Below are positions 5,671-10,531 of a stretch of 10,531 nucleotides of DNA, piece by piece. The position numbers were made by a program, and so were the translations under genes. The stretch is from an uncultured Eubacteriales bacterium (lineage in GTDB: Bacteria; Bacillota; Clostridia; Christensenellales; Aristaeellaceae). Position 1 is the first letter of the stretch. The number at the start of each line of letters is the position of its first letter. The stretch covers positions 1 to 10,531 of the forward strand of contig USDD01000086.1 in assembly GCA_900553265.1 (NCBI GenBank), read 5' to 3'. The notes beneath the pieces were generated by a model. It was not told the origin of the DNA, made no database searches, and was given only the letters and a program-made list of their open reading frames with translations.

Positions 5671-6275
5671 GCGCGCGGGCTGCGGTGCTGGTTTCCGGCG
5701 GGGGAACCAATCTTCAGGCGCTGATCGACGCGTCCGTGCGGGGCGAGATTCCGTCCGCGCGCATCGAGCTGGTGATTTCCAACAATCCCGATGCCTACGC
5801 CCTCGAGCGCGCGCGTCGCGCGGGCATTCCCACGGCAGTCTGCCTTCGAAAGGGCCGCAGCCGGGAGGCGTTCGAGGCCGAGCTGAGCGCGCTTCTGAAG
5901 AAAGCTGAAATCGATCTGATCGTGCTGGCGGGCTTTATGGCGATTCTGTCCGAGAGCTTCGTCCGCCGCTACCCCGAGCGGATTCTGAACGTGCATCCGT
6001 CGCTGATTCCGTCCTTCTGCGGCGAGGGCTTCTACGGCCTTCGCGTGCATCAGGCGGCGCTGGACTACGGCGTGAAGGTGACGGGCGCGACGGTGCATTT
6101 TGTCAACGAAATTCCCGACGGCGGCCGAATCATCTTCCAGAAGGCCGTCGAGATTCAGGACGGCGACACGCCCGAGACACTTCAGCGCCGGGTGATGGAG
6201 CAGGCCGAGTGGATTCTGCTGCCCCGGGCGCTGGAAAAGGTGGCCGGTGAGCGAGAAAAGGAGAAAGCGCAATGA
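5667..6275 (+). CDS. purN: Phosphoribosylglycinamide formyltransferase PurN
   Basis: PurN moves the formyl group of 10-formyl-tetrahydrofolate to GAR, the third step, so the cell uses the folate-dependent enzyme for this step. The product is 202 aa, the usual size. The start at 5667 overlaps the purM stop (ATGA) and has only a weak ribosome binding site, so translation is probably coupled. Motifs: LVSGGGTNLQAL at the N-terminus (phosphate-binding loop), NVHPSLIPSF with Asn108 and His110, then GATVHFVNEIPDGG with Asp151 in the place of the catalytic Asp. The sequence CGEGFYGLRVHQAAL after the active site is the form familiar from Clostridia. It ends in an ATGA overlap with the next gene. Confidence 0.97.
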   Translation: MSARAAVLVSGGGTNLQALIDASVRGEIPSARIELVISNNPDAYALERARRAGIPTAVCLRKGRSREAFEAELSALLKKAEIDLIVLAGFMAILSESFVRRYPERILNVHPSLIPSFCGEGFYGLRVHQAALDYGVKVTGATVHFVNEIPDGGRIIFQKAVEIQDGDTPETLQRRVMEQAEWILLPRALEKVAGEREKEKAQ

Positions 6276-6976
6276 AGAGCATGTACGAAGCGGTGGCTGC
6301 GTCCACCTATCCGGGCCGGGGCATCATCGCCGGTCGCACGTCCGACGCGGGCAGGGCGTTCTTCGCCTATTTCATCATGGGCCGCAGCGTCAATTCCCGC
6401 AACCGCGTGTTCGTCCGCGAGGGCGAGGGCATCCGCACCGAGGCGTTCGATCCCTCTCAGATGGAGGATCCCTCGCTGATCATCTACGCGCCGGTGCGCC
6501 GCATGGGCGACACGATCATCGTGACCAACGGCGACCAGACGGACACCATCCGCGACTTCCTCGCCGAGGGAAAGTCTTTCGTCGACGCGCTGCGCACCCG
6601 CACCTTCGAGCCGGACGCGCCCAACTACACGCCCCGCGTGAGCCTGATGGCCCAGACGGGCGAGGGCTTCACCTTCTCCATGGGCATCTGCAAGGCCGCC
6701 GACGCCAGCGGCGAGCGCTGCCTGCGCTGCTTCTATGAATACGAGGACATGCCGGCAGGCGAAGGGCGCTTTCTGCACACCTATCGCTGCGACGGAAGCC
6801 CCATTCCGTCCTTCGAGGGCGAGCCGGAAATCGTTTCGCTGGAGGGCAATATCGACGAGATGACCGAGAAGCTCTGGAGCGCTCTGGACAGGGACAACCG
6901 CGTTTCCCTCTGGACGGAAACCGTCGATCTGGCCACCGGCGCGCGCGAAAGCCGCATCATCAACCGCAACGTCTAA
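6272..6976 (+). CDS. purO: IMP cyclohydrolase, PurO type
   Basis: The product (234 aa) resembles the PurO family of IMP cyclohydrolases (Pfam IMP_cyclohyd, as I recall), first known from archaea and also found in Clostridia. It closes the ring of FAICAR to give IMP, the last step of the pathway. It is unrelated to the MGS-like domain that does this in bifunctional PurH. Visible blocks are YPGRGIIAG (13-21), YFIMGRSVNSRNRVF (33-47), an NTN-like VTNGDQTDTI (84-93) and PNYTPRVS further on. The start at 6272 overlaps the purN stop (ATGA) and follows AAGGAG by 8 nt. The next gene, 14 nt downstream, lacks a cyclohydrolase domain, which supports this assignment by complement. Activity is inferred from family and context. 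Confidence 0.9.
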   Translation: MKSMYEAVAASTYPGRGIIAGRTSDAGRAFFAYFIMGRSVNSRNRVFVREGEGIRTEAFDPSQMEDPSLIIYAPVRRMGDTIIVTNGDQTDTIRDFLAEGKSFVDALRTRTFEPDAPNYTPRVSLMAQTGEGFTFSMGICKAADASGERCLRCFYEYEDMPAGEGRFLHTYRCDGSPIPSFEGEPEIVSLEGNIDEMTEKLWSALDRDNRVSLWTETVDLATGARESRIINRNV

Positions 6977-6990
6977 GGAGGAAGAATACC

Positions 6991-8169
6991 ATGGCGCATG
7001 AAATCGCTCTGAAATACGGCTGCAACCCCAACCAGAAGCCGGCGCGCATCTACATGGAAAACGGCGAGCTGCCGCTGGAGGTGCTCTGCGGCCGTCCCGG
7101 ATACATCAACTTTCTCGACGCGCTGAACAGCTATCAGCTGGTCAGTGAAATGCGCGCGGCCACGGGCGTTCCCGCCGCCGCGTCCTTCAAGCACGTCAGC
7201 CCGGCGGGCGCGGCCATCGGCCTTCCGCTCAGCGACGTGCTGCGCGAGATCTATTTCGTTCCCGCTGATCTGGAGCTTTCGCCGCTGGCCAATGCCTATG
7301 CCCGCGCGCGCGGCGCGGATCGCATGTCCTCCTTCGGCGATTTCATCGCCCTGAGCGACGTGTGCGACGTGCCCACGGCGAAGCTGATCGCCCGCGAGGT
7401 TTCCGACGGCGTGATCGCTCCCGGCTACGAGCCCGAAGCGCTGGAAATTCTGAAGAAAAAGCGCGGCGGCAAGTACAACATCGTGGCCATCGACCCGAGC
7501 TACGTTCCCGCCGAGCTGGAGCGCAGAATGTGCTACGGCGTGACTTTCGAGCAGGGCCGCAACGCGCTGAAGATCGACGAAGCGCTGCTGGAAAATGTGG
7601 TCACAGAGAAGAAGGATCTGACGGACGCGCAGAAGCGCGATCTGGTGCTGTCGCTGATTATCCTGAAGTACACCCAGTCCAACTCGGTCTGCTATGTCAA
7701 GGATGGACAGGCCATCGGCATCGGCGCGGGTCAGCAGTCCCGCATCCACTGCACCCGTCTGGCCGGCGGCAAGGCCGACAACTGGCATCTTCGCCAGCAT
7801 GAAAAGGTTCTGAACCTGCCCTTCAAGCCCGAGCTGGGCCGCCCGGAGCGCGACAACGCCATCGACGTGTACATCTCCGAGGATTCTGAGGACGTGATCG
7901 GCGACAGCGTGTGGCAGAACTGCTTCACCCGTCAGCCCGAGCCGCTGACCCGCGAGGAAAAGAAGGCGTATCTCTCTAAGATCACCGGCGTGGCGCTGGG
8001 CAGCGACGCGTTCTTCCCCTTCGGCGACAACATCGTGCGCGCCAAACGCAGCGGCGTGGACTGCATCGCTCAGCCCGGCGGCTCTATCCGCGACGATCAG
8101 GTCATCGCCACCTGCAACGAGCTGGGCATCGCCATGGCGTTCACCGGCATTCGCCTGTTCCATCACTGA
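6991..8169 (+). CDS. purH: Stand-alone AICAR formyltransferase (PurH-like, no cyclohydrolase domain)
   Basis: This enzyme formylates AICAR with 10-formyl-tetrahydrofolate to FAICAR, the ninth step. The product is 392 aa, against roughly 510 for bifunctional PurH; it begins at the KYGCNPNQKPARIY block that in full PurH lies just after the cyclohydrolase domain, so the N-terminal MGS-like domain is missing by design and not by truncation. AAGGAGG at 6975-6981 lies 9 nt before the ATG. The catalytic Lys-His pair is K67-H68 in FKHVSPAGAA. Other motifs are LANAYARARGADRMSSFGDF, TQSNSVCYVKDGQAIGIGAG, SDAFFPFGDNI, QPGGSIRDDQVI and the C-terminal AFTGIRLFHH. It follows the PurO-type gene by 14 nt, and the pair replaces bifunctional PurH. 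Confidence 0.95.
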   Translation: MAHEIALKYGCNPNQKPARIYMENGELPLEVLCGRPGYINFLDALNSYQLVSEMRAATGVPAAASFKHVSPAGAAIGLPLSDVLREIYFVPADLELSPLANAYARARGADRMSSFGDFIALSDVCDVPTAKLIAREVSDGVIAPGYEPEALEILKKKRGGKYNIVAIDPSYVPAELERRMCYGVTFEQGRNALKIDEALLENVVTEKKDLTDAQKRDLVLSLIILKYTQSNSVCYVKDGQAIGIGAGQQSRIHCTRLAGGKADNWHLRQHEKVLNLPFKPELGRPERDNAIDVYISEDSEDVIGDSVWQNCFTRQPEPLTREEKKAYLSKITGVALGSDAFFPFGDNIVRAKRSGVDCIAQPGGSIRDDQVIATCNELGIAMAFTGIRLFHH

Positions 8170-8188
8170 GAAATCGGAGGACAGAGCC

Positions 8189-9472
8189 ATGAAAATTATG
8201 GTCATCGGCGGCGGCGGGCGCGAGCACGCCATCATTCGCAAGCTGCGCGAAAATCCCACCGTCACCGAAATTTACGCGCTGCCGGGCAACGCGGGCATCG
8301 CCGAGGACGCGGTCTGCGTGAAGATCGCCGCCACGGATATCGACGGCATGGTACGCTTTGCCATGGACAACGGCATTGAGTTTGCCGTCGTCGCGCCGGA
8401 CGATCCGCTGGCCATGGGCGCGGTGGACGCGCTGCACGCCGCGGGCGTGCCCTGCTTCGGCCCCGACGCAAAGGCCGCGCAGATCGAGAGCAGCAAGGCC
8501 TTCGCGAAGAATCTGATGAAGAAATACGGCATTCCCACCGCGGCGTTTGAGGTGTTTGACGACGCGCAGAAGGCGCTCGAGTACGTTTCGACAGTGAAGT
8601 GCCCCGTGGTCGTCAAGGCAGACGGACTGGCGCTGGGCAAGGGTGTGCTGATCTGCCAGAACAACGCCGAGGCCAAGGAAGCCGTGCGGGCGATGATGCT
8701 GGATCACCGCTTCGGCGGCAGCGGAGCAAAGGTGGTCGTCGAGGAATTCCTCGAGGGCCCGGAGGTCTCCGTGCTGGCCTTCACCGACGGAAACGTCGTG
8801 AGGCCCATGGTTTCGTCCATGGATCACAAGCGCGCCAACGACGGCGACGAGGGGCTCAACACCGGCGGCATGGGCACGGTCGCGCCGAATCCCTACTATA
8901 CGAAGGCAATCGCTCAGCGCTGCATGGACGAGATCTTCCTGCCCACCATCCGCGCGATGAAGGCCGAGGGTCGTCCCTTCAAGGGCTGTCTCTACTTCGG
9001 CCTGATGCTGACCAAGGACGGCCCGAAGGTCATCGAGTACAACTGCCGCTTCGGCGATCCCGAGACGCAGGTGGTGCTGCCGCTGCTGAGGAGCGACCTG
9101 TTCGACATCATGCGCGCCGTGGAGAACGAGACGCTGGCCGACGCGAAGGTGGAATTCTCCGATGAATCCGCCTGCTGCGTGATGCTCGCCTCCGGCGGCT
9201 ATCCCGAGAAGTACGAAAAGGGCAAGGTCATCTCGCTGGGCCGCGCGCCGGAGATGGCGCAGCTGTTCCACAGCGGCACCGCGCGCAATGAAAAGGGCGA
9301 GCTGGTTACCAACGGCGGGCGCGTTCTGGGCGTCTGCTGCGTGGGAAAGACGCTGGCCGAGGCCGTCCGCGCCGCCTATGCGGCCGCCGACGAGATCTCC
9401 TTTGAAAAACTGCATCGCCGCAGCGACATCGGCGCACGGGCGCTGGCCTGCCGCAGCGGCGCGGAGGAATAA
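8189..9472 (+). CDS. purD: Phosphoribosylamine-glycine ligase (GAR synthetase) PurD
   Basis: PurD ligates glycine to phosphoribosylamine using ATP, the second step; its substrate is unstable, so linkage to purF expression is sensible. The product is 427 aa, typical for the monofunctional enzyme. The ATG at 8189 follows GGAGG (8176-8180) by 8 nt. Motifs: GGGGREHAI (7-15) and LPGNAG (31-36) in the N domain, the ATP-grasp segment VVKADGLALGKGV (about 141-153), GLNTGGMGTVAP (about 223-234) and EYNCRFGDPETQ (about 284-295, metal-binding). The C-terminal domain, with GGRVLGVCCVGKTLAEA, is present. All expected features are intact. purL starts 2 nt after its stop. Confidence 0.98.
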   Translation: MKIMVIGGGGREHAIIRKLRENPTVTEIYALPGNAGIAEDAVCVKIAATDIDGMVRFAMDNGIEFAVVAPDDPLAMGAVDALHAAGVPCFGPDAKAAQIESSKAFAKNLMKKYGIPTAAFEVFDDAQKALEYVSTVKCPVVVKADGLALGKGVLICQNNAEAKEAVRAMMLDHRFGGSGAKVVVEEFLEGPEVSVLAFTDGNVVRPMVSSMDHKRANDGDEGLNTGGMGTVAPNPYYTKAIAQRCMDEIFLPTIRAMKAEGRPFKGCLYFGLMLTKDGPKVIEYNCRFGDPETQVVLPLLRSDLFDIMRAVENETLADAKVEFSDESACCVMLASGGYPEKYEKGKVISLGRAPEMAQLFHSGTARNEKGELVTNGGRVLGVCCVGKTLAEAVRAAYAAADEISFEKLHRRSDIGARALACRSGAEE

Positions 9473-9474
9473 CG

Positions 9475-10531
9475 ATGGTTTACAGACTTTATGTGGAAAA
9501 GAAGCCCGGGTTTGACCATGAGGCGCGCGCGCTGCTGGAGGAGCTGCGCTCCTTCCTCGGCATTCGCAGCCTGAAGAGTCTGCGCGTGCTGAACCGCTAC
9601 GACGTGGAGAACATCGACGAGGAAATCTACCGCCGCGCCGTGCAGGGTGTGTTCTCCGAGCCGCAGCTGGACGTGGTTTACGACGAGCTGCCCAAAGACG
9701 CGGATCATACGCTGGCCGCCGAGTATCTGCCTGGGCAGTTCGACCAGCGCGCGGATTCCGCCGCCCAGTGCATCCAGCTGATGGCTCAGTGCGAGCGCCC
9801 GACGGTGCGCACCGCCACGGTCTATCTGATGAACGGCGATCTGACGGCGGAGGAGCTTGACAAGATTCGCCACCATGTCATCAATCCCGTGGAGCGCCGC
9901 GAGGCCTCTCTGGCGCGCGTGGATTCGCTCAAGACCGAATACGCGCTGCCCGAGACCGTGCCCACGCTGGAGGGCTTCACCAAGATGGACGACGAGGCGC
10001 TGTTCGGCCTGATTCGCACCTACGCGCTGGCCATGGACCGCGCGGACATTGCCTTCTGCCGCGATTACTTCCGCTCGGTGGACCGCGATCCCACGCTGAC
10101 CGAGCTTCGCATGCTGGACACCTACTGGTCGGATCACTGCCGCCACACCACCTTCCTGACGGAGCTTACGGACGTGCAGTTCGAGGACGAGGACGTGCGT
10201 CAGGCCTACGAGCACTATCTGGCCATGCGCCGGGAAATCGGCCGAACCAAGCCGGTGACGCTGATGGATCTGGCGACCATCGGCGCGAAGGTGCTGACGA
10301 AGCGCGGCCAGCTGACCGATCTGGACGAATCCGAGGAGATCAACGCCTGCACCATCAAGATCACCGTACAGGTGGACGGCGAGGCGCAGGACTGGCTGTT
10401 GCTGTTCAAGAACGAGACCCACAATCATCCCACCGAGATCGAGCCCTTCGGCGGCGCGGCCACCTGCATCGGCGGCGCGATCCGCGACCCGCTGTCCGGC
10501 CGCAGCTACGTCTATCAGGCCATGCGCGTCA
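9475..10531 (+). CDS. purL: Phosphoribosylformylglycinamidine synthase PurL, long form, N-terminal part (cut by window edge)
   Basis: PurL converts FGAR to FGAM with glutamine and ATP, the fourth step. The frame starts with ATG at 9475, 7 nt after GGAGG (9463-9467) inside the end of purD, and stays open to the window end: 352 codons are visible. The N-terminal ~200 residues resemble the PurS-like and linker domains of single-chain FGAM synthase, in the clostridial variant. Then come TYWSDHCRHTTF (216-227) and KNETHNHPTEIEPFGG (312-327), the ATP/FGAR site of the synthetase domain. The presence of an N-terminal PurS-like region implies a long polypeptide with a C-terminal glutaminase (over 1,200 aa in this clade) and no separate purS or purQ. 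That end lies outside the window. Confidence 0.95.
   Translation, partial: MVYRLYVEKKPGFDHEARALLEELRSFLGIRSLKSLRVLNRYDVENIDEEIYRRAVQGVFSEPQLDVVYDELPKDADHTLAAEYLPGQFDQRADSAAQCIQLMAQCERPTVRTATVYLMNGDLTAEELDKIRHHVINPVERREASLARVDSLKTEYALPETVPTLEGFTKMDDEALFGLIRTYALAMDRADIAFCRDYFRSVDRDPTLTELRMLDTYWSDHCRHTTFLTELTDVQFEDEDVRQAYEHYLAMRREIGRTKPVTLMDLATIGAKVLTKRGQLTDLDESEEINACTIKITVQVDGEAQDWLLLFKNETHNHPTEIEPFGGAATCIGGAIRDPLSGRSYVYQAMRV

Noticed and set aside
6973..10428. Three long - strand open frames (6973-8265, 8141-9415, 9376-10428)
   Set aside because: They mirror the AICAR transformylase, purD and purL genes, have the same biased composition, overlap one another at their ends and lack ribosome binding sites.

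Overview
This window is a de novo purine biosynthesis operon on the + strand, preceded by a tRNA-Val gene on the - strand and by the end of an efflux or secretion adaptor locus. The organism looks like a GC-rich anaerobic member of the Firmicutes, class Clostridia. The reasons are the gene order purE-purC-purF-purM-purN-(IMP cyclohydrolase)-(AICAR transformylase)-purD-purL, strong GGAGG ribosome binding sites, an Fe-S type PurF, a clostridial style long PurL and a secreted protein with an x-x-Pro-Thr linker. No closer placement is justified from sequence alone.

Positions 1-1503 hold two tandem, overlapping genes for HlyD/RND-like adaptor proteins. The first is cut by the window edge. The second has a Sec signal peptide and a linker of 22 in-phase tetrapeptide units, followed by the same lipoyl-like and beta-barrel core as the first. 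Positions 1504-1633 hold two hairpins. One is a long imperfect stem that probably ends the adaptor transcript. The other is a textbook intrinsic terminator for the tRNA gene on the opposite strand.

Positions 1636-1956 hold the - strand tRNA-Val(GAC) gene with encoded CCA and a perfect consensus promoter (TTGACA, 17 nt, TATAAT). It diverges from the purE promoter (extended -10 TGCTATAAT). Between the two promoters lie several CGAAC-core sites. Among them is a convergent pair that fits the Bacillus PurR PurBox, with one half lying in the spacer of the purE promoter. The pur operon is therefore probably repressed by a PurR of the B. subtilis type encoded elsewhere.

Positions 1957-10531 hold nine tightly packed pur genes, with ATGA overlaps or gaps of 2-40 nt. 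Together they cover every step from PRPP to IMP except the adenylosuccinate lyase step (purB); purK is also absent here. The last two steps, usually done by bifunctional PurH, are split between a PurO-type IMP cyclohydrolase and a stand-alone AICAR transformylase. purL runs off the right edge. I see no mobile element, CRISPR array, defence system or obviously new biological system. The less ordinary items are the split PurH, the PurBox array and the secreted repeat-linker adaptor.
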